From Gillisia limnaea DSM 15749 (lineage in GTDB: Bacteria > Bacteroidota > Bacteroidia > Flavobacteriales > Flavobacteriaceae), in assembly GCF_000243235.1 (NCBI RefSeq), contig NZ_JH594606.1, positions 2,414,572 through 2,478,571 on the forward strand: a stretch of DNA of 64,000 bases, given 5' to 3'. Positions 34,279 through 42,441 of the stretch are shown here, in pieces. The first letter of the stretch is position 1. Each line of letters begins with the position of its first letter. The notes beneath the pieces are model-generated. The model had not been told where the DNA came from, made no database searches, and was given only the letters and a program-made list of their open reading frames with translations. Position numbers and translations under genes: made by a program.

Positions 34279-36108
34279 ATGAAATCATTAAAAAACATTG
34301 CAAAATACGCCTTCGGGATCTTGCTTTTAATGCCGCTTTTTCTAATGCATTCCTGTAGCGAGGAAGATGATAATTTTACTGATGTGGTACCTGACTTTTC
34401 TCAGGCTATAATTAGATCGTTTGAAGTGGATGGCAAATTTGCACAAATAAACCATACTTCTGCAACCGTAGCTATGACGTTATCTGCGGGAGCAGATCTT
34501 TCATCGGTTACCGTAGATCTTACGGTTCCGGAAGGAACAACTGTAACTCCTGCATCTGGATCTACTATAGATTTTACCAGTGGTCCGGTTATTTTTCAAA
34601 CCAAGGCTTCTAATGGTGCAAGCCGGGAGTACACCGCAATGGTAGGAGCATTCGGTAATCCCAAGTTTTTAAGTTTTGCAATAGGTGATAATGCAGGGCA
34701 AATAGATGAGGCGAATAATACGATAAATGTGGAAATTGGAAGTCAGGATGGGAACATCGCAGATCTTGCACCTAATTTTGTAATTGCAGACGGAACAAGC
34801 GTGGATGTTGCCTCCGGAGTTTCGAGAAACTTCACCAACCCTGTTACCTACACTATCCTTTCAAACGATGGTTTTAGCGCCAGGGAATATACGGTAGTGG
34901 TAAATCAAATTAAAGCACCAAGGATCACTTCTTTTATGATTGGAGAAGCTTCCGGAGTAATAGATAATGAGGAAAATACAATCTTTGTCTCACTTGCGGC
35001 AGGAACAAATGTTTCAGCGCTTAGCCCACTAATTGAAGTTCCGGAAGGACAAACTCTTTCTCCTGCTTCCGAAGAAGAAGTGGATTTTACAGATCCTGTG
35101 GAATACTCTGTAACCAATTCTGAATCTCTTACTAAAACCTATACGGTTACTGTTGAAGCTCAGGATGTAGAGCCTAAATACTATGCTTTTTTGGGTGAGC
35201 AGGCAGATATCGCTTCTTTGGTTGACGATGATGCCAAAGCAGCCGCTACCTGGATGAAAAACACCTATGGAGAAGATTTCAGATATATTCAGTTTAGCGG
35301 AATTACACCGCAATCTATGGCTGAAATAAAAGTAGCGATGATCTATTATTTAACACCCGCGGAAGATTTGGGTTACAGCGCTACACCAGACAATGCTCTA
35401 ACGTTATTACCTCCGGGATTGAGACCCGGTGGAACAAGAGCTCAGGTTTTAAAGAACTGGGTAAAAGCAGGTGGTGATATGCTTATCGCGGGAGATGCAA
35501 ATCCACTAATATTTTCTATCGACCGTGTTCCGGCAAACTTTTCTGCTCCCAGAGAGCCAGGTAATTATGTATATTCAGAATTTGGCTGTGCAGGATCGGC
35601 CGGTTGTGTGGATATGGGTAAACCAGCAGATGATATCTGGGGGCTTGGAATGCGTGCATCCAATAACTCTCAGGATAGACAGGCACATCCTATTTTTGAT
35701 GGATTGAATTTTGTGAATGGTGAGTATCTGGCACTTCAGAATTCCGCAACCCGCGAGGTTCGTTTGATCTGGTGGCAACACTTTGACGGTATATTAAACC
35801 CAAGCTGTTGTGGTCAGGATGCGGCATTAACTTTTGAGCAAACGCTTTCAGCAACCAAGTTTGGTACCCTTGCTGCTATTGGAGATGCTTTTGGCTATGG
35901 CGCAGTTCTTTGGAATAGAACAGATATGGCCAATAATGAGATTTTTGACGATCAAATTGCTACAGACTTTAAAGGATCTGTTTTCAGTATCCAAAATACA
36001 ATTGTGGGATACGAATGGGATTCAAACGGGACAACCAATGATTACCAGTCTAATATTGAAACCTTCACCAGGAATATTCTGGATTATTTATACAACCTGG
36101 AAGACTAA
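34279..36108 (+). CDS. Surface glycan-binding lipoprotein, DUF5018-like repeats plus DUF4960
   Basis: Lipoprotein of about 609 residues (lipobox LMHSC, Cys26). I chose the ATG at 34279, which gives the signal; an in-frame ATG at 34204 overlaps susD. Three Ig-like repeats of about 80 residues follow (about 33-120, 121-205, 206-295), each beginning with a SF.IG/SFEV-type strand and containing PASGSTIDFT or PASEEEVDFT-like turns. The last ~310 residues start YYAFLGEQADIASL and form a DUF4960-type domain, as in the levan-binding BT1761-type protein of Bacteroides. It is expected to hold fructan at the cell surface next to the SusCD complex. It has no recognisable catalytic motif. Confidence 0.82.
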   Translation: MKSLKNIAKYAFGILLLMPLFLMHSCSEEDDNFTDVVPDFSQAIIRSFEVDGKFAQINHTSATVAMTLSAGADLSSVTVDLTVPEGTTVTPASGSTIDFTSGPVIFQTKASNGASREYTAMVGAFGNPKFLSFAIGDNAGQIDEANNTINVEIGSQDGNIADLAPNFVIADGTSVDVASGVSRNFTNPVTYTILSNDGFSAREYTVVVNQIKAPRITSFMIGEASGVIDNEENTIFVSLAAGTNVSALSPLIEVPEGQTLSPASEEEVDFTDPVEYSVTNSESLTKTYTVTVEAQDVEPKYYAFLGEQADIASLVDDDAKAAATWMKNTYGEDFRYIQFSGITPQSMAEIKVAMIYYLTPAEDLGYSATPDNALTLLPPGLRPGGTRAQVLKNWVKAGGDMLIAGDANPLIFSIDRVPANFSAPREPGNYVYSEFGCAGSAGCVDMGKPADDIWGLGMRASNNSQDRQAHPIFDGLNFVNGEYLALQNSATREVRLIWWQHFDGILNPSCCGQDAALTFEQTLSATKFGTLAAIGDAFGYGAVLWNRTDMANNEIFDDQIATDFKGSVFSIQNTIVGYEWDSNGTTNDYQSNIETFTRNILDYLYNLED

Positions 36109-36119
36109 AACTGAAACTC

Positions 36120-37277
36120 ATGAGACATAAATTTAATTTTTATATGATCTGTTTTCTCTCATTTACCGTTTTTACGGCATGCGACAAGAGAGAGAATTAC
36201 GATGAAGGTTTGGAACCGGTGCTTAATGTGATCACTTCCTTACAGGGAAATGGTACAAAAGCAACGATAAATGATTTGCAGGGAACCATTAATCTGGTGC
36301 TGCCTCCAAGAACAGATATTACCACTGTAGAACTGAATATCGAGGCCCCGCAGGGTGTGGAGATTAATCCGTCCAGCGGAACGACTTTAGATCTTTCAGA
36401 AAGAGAGATGATCACTGTTAAGTTTGGTAGTTCTACGAGAAATTATCAGCTTATCACTAAGGTATTACCAAGTAAAATTGGTTTTCTTGGTGAAGCTGAA
36501 ACTTATGAAGAATTATTGGCAACTGCAGACGATGATATAGTCGCGGCTGCTCAATGGGTGCAGGAAACCTACTCAGAAGATTTTGAATATCTGAATGCTG
36601 CTGAGGTAAGCTTTGAAGATCTGCAAAGTGTAAATGTCGTTGTGTTCTATTACGATCAGGTTGGAACTTCTCAATTACCTTCGGTTTTCACTGAAGGAAG
36701 GAACAAATCTGCATTTATAGAATATATGGTTGAAGGTGGAAAAATGGTTTTAGGCGGAATGGCAACCAGTTTTGCGGCGACTATTGGCAGGGATCAAAGC
36801 GGGCTGCAAACCATTAAAGGAAATGGGGAAGGTTTTAGTTCCCCGGATACATGGGCTGTGGACGGAGGAGTGAATTTTGTCACCTCCAAGCTTGGGCACC
36901 CTATCTACACATTTAACCAAGGATTAATTGAATTTGATGAGAATGGGTATATTCCTGTAATTGATGCCGGTTTCAGGGAAGATCATAATAACCTTTGGGA
37001 CGCTTCTTCATTATTGACACCGGGAAACCAACCAGGACAATTTGGAGAGTTCGAAAGACTTTACAATGGAGTTGTCCTGGGTGTATGGAGTGGAGTAGCA
37101 GACGAATGCTGCCCGGGAATCATCGAGTTTAAACCAAATCCACCCTATAACGGAACTATGATCGCTATTGGAATAGGCGGTATTGAATGGAATATGAACG
37201 ATGGCCGTACAAACGAATATCGGAGTAATGTTGAGGGCATCTATAAAAATGCTATCGATTATCTAAGTACACTTTAG
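36120..37277 (+). CDS. Second, shorter DUF4960-type surface lipoprotein
   Basis: A 385-residue lipoprotein (lipobox FTAC, Cys21) that is a shortened relative of the preceding protein: one Ig-like domain (about 30-118, with PSSGTTLDLSEREMITVKF) and one DUF4960-type domain starting KIGFLGEAETYEELLA. Both proteins share the ends DECCPGII/NPSCCGQD region and YRSNVEGIYKNAIDYL-like terminus, so they are tandem paralogs. Probably a second fructan-binding protein reaching less far from the membrane. A terminator follows its stop. Confidence 0.8.
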   Translation: MRHKFNFYMICFLSFTVFTACDKRENYDEGLEPVLNVITSLQGNGTKATINDLQGTINLVLPPRTDITTVELNIEAPQGVEINPSSGTTLDLSEREMITVKFGSSTRNYQLITKVLPSKIGFLGEAETYEELLATADDDIVAAAQWVQETYSEDFEYLNAAEVSFEDLQSVNVVVFYYDQVGTSQLPSVFTEGRNKSAFIEYMVEGGKMVLGGMATSFAATIGRDQSGLQTIKGNGEGFSSPDTWAVDGGVNFVTSKLGHPIYTFNQGLIEFDENGYIPVIDAGFREDHNNLWDASSLLTPGNQPGQFGEFERLYNGVVLGVWSGVADECCPGIIEFKPNPPYNGTMIAIGIGGIEWNMNDGRTNEYRSNVEGIYKNAIDYLSTL

Positions 37278-37289
37278 AATTAACCATAA

Positions 37290-37327
37290 ACTGGCTGGGA
37301 AAGTTCACCTTTTCAGCCGGTTTTTTT
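37290..37327 (+). terminator. Hairpin terminator inside the fructan locus
   Basis: ACTGGCTG pairs with CAGCCGGT around a partly paired GGAAAG...CTTTTC centre, and seven T follow (37321-37327). The next gene starts 12 bases later in the same direction. It probably lowers expression of the last GH32 and fructokinase relative to the surface-protein genes, or ends the main transcript. Confidence 0.8.
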
Positions 37328-37339
37328 AAATTAACGAAT

Positions 37340-39583
37340 ATGTTTAAAAATCTCTTCCTTTTCAGTCTAATTTGCCTCTTCACATCGGGCTTAAAATCCC
37401 AGGAAAAACCCCGTGTAATAAGTTTTGATGGAGTAGAATGGTGGGAAGGTTTTAAAAAAGAAAATCAGGCAGAACTGTATAATTCTCCATATTCGTTAAC
37501 AGAAACGGCACCTCGGTATTTATGGAACGAAACTGGTGTTGAAAACGGCAGTTTGCTGTTTGATGGGTATTCAACCTATTTGGAAATCCAAAACGTTGCT
37601 TTAAATAAAGATTTTGCCATTAGCTTCTGGATAGCGCCAAGAGCATTTGATAGCGCTATCGATTCAAAAATATCATCTATTCTTGATTTTTACAATCCAA
37701 CAGATTCAACAGCTTTTCGCATTGGATTGCTTCAGCATGGAAAGCTTGCGGTAGAATTTGATAATAATATGAACCTCGAGAGATTTACGAATGAAAACTC
37801 TTATGTAAATAAAAATCATTGGAACTATGTAAGTTTAATTAAGAAGGGTAATCAGGTTAAAGTTGAAATCAATAACAAAGCGGTTATTGAAGATTCTTTG
37901 GGGATCGATTTTTCAGAATTCTTTCAGAAGAAAAAACATTTGATGATCGGCCGAAATTCAAAAGCCAGCGGATTCGGGGACAAGTTTAAATTCAATATGA
38001 TAAGCGGATTGATTGACGAAATTATCGTTAAAAATGAGCCATCTCTTGATGAAATTGATCAAAATAAGTTAACCCAACTTCAGAATCAGGATCTTTCAGG
38101 AGCTTTACGGCTGGACTTTTCAAAATATGAAAACGAGCGGTTTAAACCCGCTTATCACGCCACTGCTCCGGCACACTGGATGAATGAACCACATGCCCCG
38201 TTGTATTACAATGGAAAATACCATTTATTTTACCAGCATAATCCTTTTGGCCCTTATTGGGGGCAAATACATTGGGGGCATTGGGTAAGCGATGACATGG
38301 TGAACTGGGAGCATACGGAAATTGCGCTTGCCCCTGAAAAAGGGAATATGGCTCCCGATGGGATTTGGTCTGGTTCCGCATTCGTAGGTCCGGAGAATAT
38401 TCCTTTGTTATTTTATACTGCCGGAAACCTTTCAAAAGAACAAAATCAATACACGTCCATTGCCATTCCAAAAGATACCACAGATGTGAACCTTCAGGAA
38501 TGGAAAAAAACAGAGATTATTGTCGATAAGCCTTCGGAATATAAAGAGAATGAATTCCGCGATCCTTTCGTTTTTCAGGTTGATGGAACCTACTATATGA
38601 TCGTAGGTTCCGGAATTGAAGGGAAAGGTGGAACGGCACCTATATTTGAATCTCAAGATGCTCTCAGTTGGAAGTACCTAAATCCATTTTACATTGCAGA
38701 CATTGAGAAGTATCCTTTTTTAGGCGGTGTTTGGGAATTACCTGTTTTGCTTCCGCTTAGAGAAAAAAATGGTACTCCAACTGATAAATTTGTATTTATG
38801 GTGCTTCCCCTGCGTAACGAAGCAGATGTAGAAGTCTTCTACTGGATTGGGGAATTTGATACTGATCAAAAAAAGTTTGTTCCGGACAATCCTGAACCGA
38901 AACTAATGGACTATGGCGATTTTGGGTTTACCGGCCCGAGTGGGTTTATAGATCCAAAAACCAATAGGTCTATTGTCTTTTCCATCGCTCAGGGAAAATA
39001 TGGAAATATAGATACTTATGATATGGGCTGGGCACATAATGCGGGATTACCAATTGAATTATGGTTGAGTCCCAATAATGAACTTAGGTTTGGCCCAATA
39101 AAAGAACTTGAAAAATTAAGGGAACCCGAACTTATATCCTGTACTAATTGTAATGCTAAAACCATAAACCAGCAATTAGAAGAGATTAAAGGTGAACAAC
39201 TTGAAATCCTTATGGAATTTGAAGCTTCGGACCTAGAACAGGGAATTGAAGTGAGGCGTACTGATGATGGTTCATTAAAAGGAATGATCTATTATGATCC
39301 TGAAATTGAATCCGTTGTCTTTGATAAAAAACAGGAAAATCCGGAAAGGGATTTCAAGGCTTTACAGGCTCCGCTAAAAAATGCTTCAAAGGTAAAACTT
39401 CATATTTTTCTTGACAGATCGATGGTTGAAATTTACATTAACGATGAGGTATCAATTACAGACAGAATCTATTTTATAGATGATGATGCCACAGGCCTCA
39501 AACTAATAGGTCCGGAAAATATGAATTTAAAAAACTTTAATGTCTGGAGGTTGAAAGGAATTGATTGGAAATATGCCGAATAG
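37340..39583 (+). CDS. Secreted LamG-GH32 protein with WMNEPHAP motif
   Basis: A 747-residue protein with a type I signal peptide (MFKNLFLFSLICLFTSGLKS) and no lipid cysteine, so soluble periplasmic or secreted. Residues 25-235 form a LamG-type domain; residues 268-600 are the GH32 propeller, followed by a beta-sandwich ending KNFNVWRLKG. RDP is kept (Asp408 in FRDPFVF) and Glu466 in WELPVL fits the acid/base. The nucleophile motif is WMNEPHAP: Glu283 replaces Asp. The surrounding YYNGKYHLFYQHNP is otherwise textbook GH32, so the change is specific. Same substitution as in the gene at 27272, though the two are not close copies. Confidence 0.9.
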   Translation: MFKNLFLFSLICLFTSGLKSQEKPRVISFDGVEWWEGFKKENQAELYNSPYSLTETAPRYLWNETGVENGSLLFDGYSTYLEIQNVALNKDFAISFWIAPRAFDSAIDSKISSILDFYNPTDSTAFRIGLLQHGKLAVEFDNNMNLERFTNENSYVNKNHWNYVSLIKKGNQVKVEINNKAVIEDSLGIDFSEFFQKKKHLMIGRNSKASGFGDKFKFNMISGLIDEIIVKNEPSLDEIDQNKLTQLQNQDLSGALRLDFSKYENERFKPAYHATAPAHWMNEPHAPLYYNGKYHLFYQHNPFGPYWGQIHWGHWVSDDMVNWEHTEIALAPEKGNMAPDGIWSGSAFVGPENIPLLFYTAGNLSKEQNQYTSIAIPKDTTDVNLQEWKKTEIIVDKPSEYKENEFRDPFVFQVDGTYYMIVGSGIEGKGGTAPIFESQDALSWKYLNPFYIADIEKYPFLGGVWELPVLLPLREKNGTPTDKFVFMVLPLRNEADVEVFYWIGEFDTDQKKFVPDNPEPKLMDYGDFGFTGPSGFIDPKTNRSIVFSIAQGKYGNIDTYDMGWAHNAGLPIELWLSPNNELRFGPIKELEKLREPELISCTNCNAKTINQQLEEIKGEQLEILMEFEASDLEQGIEVRRTDDGSLKGMIYYDPEIESVVFDKKQENPERDFKALQAPLKNASKVKLHIFLDRSMVEIYINDEVSITDRIYFIDDDATGLKLIGPENMNLKNFNVWRLKGIDWKYAE

Positions 39584-39608
39584 AATAACCCAAAAATAAT
39601 TTACATAG

Positions 39609-40514
39609 ATGCCAAAAAATGTTGTTTGTTTTGGAGAAGTTTTGTGGGATAACCTTCCGTCTGGAAAAAAGATTGGAGGGGCTCCGTTGAATGTAGCACT
39701 AAGGTTGAACTCCTTTGGTAACCAAACTTCTATGATTAGCCGGGTAGGAAACGATATTGATGGTAAAAATATATTGGATTTTGTTCTTGGTAGTGGAATA
39801 CAAGGTATTATCCAGATAGATAAGAATCTAGAGACGGGTATAGTAGATGTGGAAATCAATGAAGAGGGAAATGCCAACTACCATATAAAGCAGCCCTGTG
39901 CATGGGATAATATTAAGTATGAAAAGGAACTGGTAGAAGTTGTAAAAGATACCGACGCTTTTATTTTTGGCAGTTTGGCGTGTAGAAGTGAGGAATCTGC
40001 TTCTACTCTTTTTCGCCTCCTAGATCACGCAACTTTTAAGGTCTTAGATGTTAATCTTCGAAAGCCTCATTATTCTATAAAAACACTTTTAAAACTTATG
40101 GAGAAAGCTGATTTGATAAAGTTAAATGAAGAAGAACTTAATGAAATTTGTGAAGGGATAGATACAACGGCAAAAACTATTGTTGATAAATTGAAAATTA
40201 TTTCAGAAAAAACTTCTACCAGCCATATTTGTGTAACAAGAGGGGCACAGGGAGTGGTACTTTATTATCACGGTGAATATTATCATAATTCTGGATTCAG
40301 TATTAAAGTAAGAGATACGGTTGGTGCAGGAGATTCTTTTTTAGCAGCATATGTTTCTGAAGTATTAAAAAATACGAGGCCTGCAATGGCCATGGATTTT
40401 GCCTGTGCTGTTGGTTCACTAGTAGCATCTAAAGAAGGCGCCAATTCTCAAATTTTAGCAACAGAGATTAAAAAATTGATGTGGATGGATGAGTTTGTAA
40501 TCTCCAGGGGCTGA
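39609..40514 (+). CDS. PfkB-family fructokinase
   Basis: A cytoplasmic ribokinase-family enzyme of 301 residues that phosphorylates fructose to fructose-6-phosphate with ATP. It has the GGAPLNVALRL substrate motif near residue 23, DVNLRKPHYS in the middle, VTRGAQGVVLY, and the C-terminal signature DTVGAGDSFLAA with the catalytic Asp. It begins 25 bases after the last GH32 gene and closes the fructan locus, feeding fructose into glycolysis. No terminator is obvious directly after it. Confidence 0.94.
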   Translation: MPKNVVCFGEVLWDNLPSGKKIGGAPLNVALRLNSFGNQTSMISRVGNDIDGKNILDFVLGSGIQGIIQIDKNLETGIVDVEINEEGNANYHIKQPCAWDNIKYEKELVEVVKDTDAFIFGSLACRSEESASTLFRLLDHATFKVLDVNLRKPHYSIKTLLKLMEKADLIKLNEEELNEICEGIDTTAKTIVDKLKIISEKTSTSHICVTRGAQGVVLYYHGEYYHNSGFSIKVRDTVGAGDSFLAAYVSEVLKNTRPAMAMDFACAVGSLVASKEGANSQILATEIKKLMWMDEFVISRG

Positions 40515-40924
40515 TGTAGAGTTTCGCAATTAGCATTAGTCTTTTAAAGATCATTTCATAAATACTTTAGGTACGGATGTAATTAGAAAAGCCGAAATAA
40601 AGAATCCGATCCATATCTAGTATTCATTTACCCTTTTCAGTTAAATAAAGCCAAAAAATTTGTTTGTGTAGTAAAAAGAAGAAATTGTATATTTGGCATC
40701 CCTTGATGAAAACCTGGGTTTTCATCGAGATTGTTCTTAAAAAAAAATGGATCCGAATAGCATCATTTGCATTTAAACGTTACCCTTTGAGTGTATATTT
40801 TCCAGAGGCTGTTAAAGTGCGTTAAAAGGTGCAAAATTCGGTGAGTTCAAAATTTAGGCCTCTGAAGAAGCCTATAAATAAAGGGTTTGTGTGGTTGGTT
40901 CGAGTCTCGTCCAGACCGCAAATT
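40515..40924. other. Gene-free spacer with one perfect hairpin
   Basis: No coding frame is credible. At 40705-40726 GATGAAAACC and GGTTTTCATC form a perfect 10-base stem with a 2-base loop, but no T-run follows on either strand. CAGAGGC (40803-40809) and GCCTCTG (40858-40864) form a wider inverted repeat. The segment 40896-40920 resembles the 3' end of a tRNA but does not fold as one. Confidence 0.4.
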
Positions 40925-41079
40925 GCAAAATGAGCTGGAATAAATTATAGCTCATTTTGCCATATAATGAAGTTGTGTTGTGTCCCAACGTGTTGGGATG
41001 TGTGGTTGAGATACTGTGGAAGCAGTATTCGCCAATGAGAAGCTTTTTTCCATTTGATTGGAAAGAGGCTTTTTTGTTT
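40925..41079 (+). ncRNA. Candidate small structured RNA ending in a strong terminator
   Basis: Four hairpins follow one another with little spacing. GCAAAATGAGCT pairs with AGCTCATTTTGC (40925-40960, 12 perfect pairs); TCCCAAC with GTTGGGA (40983-40998); ATACTG with CAGTAT (41011-41028); and AAGCTTTTTTCC with GGAAAGAGGCTT (41040-41071), followed by TTTTT, an intrinsic terminator. No protein gene ends nearby: the fructokinase stops 525 bases earlier. A terminator without an adjacent gene suggests it ends an RNA gene. I recognise no Rfam family, and the 5' end is not defined. Confidence 0.4.
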
Positions 41080-41168
41080 TTGGAAGCTTTTTGAGAATTT
41101 TTCAATTCCCCGCAACTTTTGAGATTGCCCCCTTTTTCAATTCCTCCACAATTTTATGAATGATCTCT

Positions 41169-41188
41169 TTTATGACTTTGGTCATAAA
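41169..41188. promoter_or_regulatory. FNR/CRP-type palindrome upstream of the nos cluster
   Basis: TTTATGAC-N4-GTCATAAA is a perfect 8+8 inverted repeat with a 4-base centre, the geometry of FNR/DNR/CRP-family operators. Its centre is 64 bases before the start codon at 41243. A class II activator site centred 41.5 bases upstream would put the transcript start near 41220. By analogy with other N2O reducers it may bind an oxygen- or NO-responsive Crp/Fnr regulator not encoded in this window. Confidence 0.6.
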
Positions 41189-41242
41189 AAAAGTATGGTT
41201 TTACGGGTAATTTTATATCCAAATTTAAACAAAACCTTATTT

Positions 41243-41752
41243 ATGAAAAGTCATATTAAAATTTTCACACTACTTGCAGGTGTCTTTTTAATGATTTCCT
41301 GTGGAGATTCAGAAAAAAAAGAAAAAGAAGAAGTTAAAACTGGAGATTACAGCCAGGAAGCTCCTAAAAAAGAAGCTGCTGCAACCAGTTCTAAAGACAT
41401 GGTAGATATGTCCAACAAAGGCATAGGTCCGATAAAATCGGTAACCTTAAATGCTGAAATAGACCAAGCCCTCGCTGTAAAAGGAGAAACAGTTTTTAAG
41501 AATATGTGTACTGCCTGTCACAAAACCAATAAGAAATTCATTGGGCCGGCATTAGTTGGAATAACTGAACGTCGCTCACCTGAATGGATTATGAATATGA
41601 TCCTGAATCCCGAAGAAATGATAGCCAAAGATCCTATTGCTAAACAATTACTATTGGAATCCAATATGGCAGTAATGGCAAATCAAAACCTGACCGAGGA
41701 AGAGGCCAGATCAATTTTAGAATATTTCAGGACACTTAAAGAAGAAATATAG
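41243..41752 (+). CDS. Monohaem cytochrome c lipoprotein of the nos cluster
   Basis: A 169-residue lipoprotein (lipobox MISC, Cys20), a charged linker rich in Lys, Glu and Ala, and a C-terminal class I cytochrome c domain with haem motif CTACH (Cys89, Cys92, His93) and candidate methionine ligands in ESNMAVMANQNL. I chose the ATG at 41243, which gives the signal; the open frame extends upstream to 41156 but that part would cover the palindromic operator. Being the first gene of the cluster, it is a likely electron donor to the N2O reductase in the periplasm. Confidence 0.88.
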   Translation: MKSHIKIFTLLAGVFLMISCGDSEKKEKEEVKTGDYSQEAPKKEAAATSSKDMVDMSNKGIGPIKSVTLNAEIDQALAVKGETVFKNMCTACHKTNKKFIGPALVGITERRSPEWIMNMILNPEEMIAKDPIAKQLLLESNMAVMANQNLTEEEARSILEYFRTLKEEI

Positions 41753-41824
41753 AACATGACAATCATCATATTTTAACTAAAATTATCACGGTAATTTCAC
41801 ACCATCTAACCAAAAATGTATAAT

Positions 41825-42424
41825 ATGAAAACAAAATCTGTTTTATTTGCTTTCCTTATAATGGCAGGTACAATGCTGTTTGTAGGATGTAAGGAAAAAT
41901 CCTCAGAGGATGTTCCGGAAACTTCTACGGAAACCGGAACAACCGTCGAGACTTCTTCCAATCGCGGACAGGCTTTTATAGAGGATGAAAATTCTGAACC
42001 CAACGCCTTACGCACAGCAATCAATTCTCCAGATCATACTACACTTGTGGCTGCGGTTCAGGCTGCCGGAGTTGAAAATGCTCTGGTAAACGTTGGCCCC
42101 CTTTCAGTTTTTGCCCCAACCAATGCTGCATTTGCCAAGTTACCTGCAGGAACTGTAGATGACCTCTTAAAACCTGAAAACAAGGAAAAACTTGCTTATA
42201 TCCTTAAAAACCATGTGGCACCAAGCAATTACCCTATTGAAACCCTAAAAAAGAATGTAGAAAAAGGGCGTACTCTCTATATGGCATCAGGTGAATCTGT
42301 AGAAGTAACTCAGCAAGGTGAGGACATTTACGTGGGAGGAATCAAAATAGTTGGCTCTGTAAAAGTGAGCAATGGATGGGTTCATATTATAGAAGACGTT
42401 ATTTTACCAAAAAACACTAATTAA
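41825..42424 (+). CDS. Fasciclin (FAS1) domain lipoprotein of the nos cluster
   Basis: About 199 residues starting MKTKSVLFAF (an ATG three codons earlier is also possible), with a lipobox ending VGC. The FAS1 domain fills the C-terminal ~140 residues: HTTLVAAVQAAGVENAL, then FAPTNAAFAKLP, then LAYILKNHV, and a final IVGSVKVSNGWVHIIEDV. Fasciclin proteins accompany clade II nosZ in several Bacteroidetes, though their job there is not known; an adhesive or assembly role is a guess. Seventeen bases before nosZ. Confidence 0.9.
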   Translation: MKTKSVLFAFLIMAGTMLFVGCKEKSSEDVPETSTETGTTVETSSNRGQAFIEDENSEPNALRTAINSPDHTTLVAAVQAAGVENALVNVGPLSVFAPTNAAFAKLPAGTVDDLLKPENKEKLAYILKNHVAPSNYPIETLKKNVEKGRTLYMASGESVEVTQQGEDIYVGGIKIVGSVKVSNGWVHIIEDVILPKNTN

Positions 42425-42441
42425 CTAACACATTCACTCTA

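Noticed and set aside
39527-39877. Open minus-strand frame of 116 codons across the GH32/fructokinase junction
   Set aside because: It is the antisense shadow of two well-supported genes and has no protein family features.
40896-40920. Segment resembling the 3' end of a tRNA (GGTTCGAGTC then CCAGACC)
   Set aside because: The T-stem does not pair, and no matching 5' acceptor strand (GGTCTGG) exists upstream. At most a degenerate fragment; not called.
41156-41242. Upstream extension of the cytochrome c gene by 29 codons
   Set aside because: It would cover the palindromic operator and would hide the lipoprotein signal; the ATG at 41243 is preferred.
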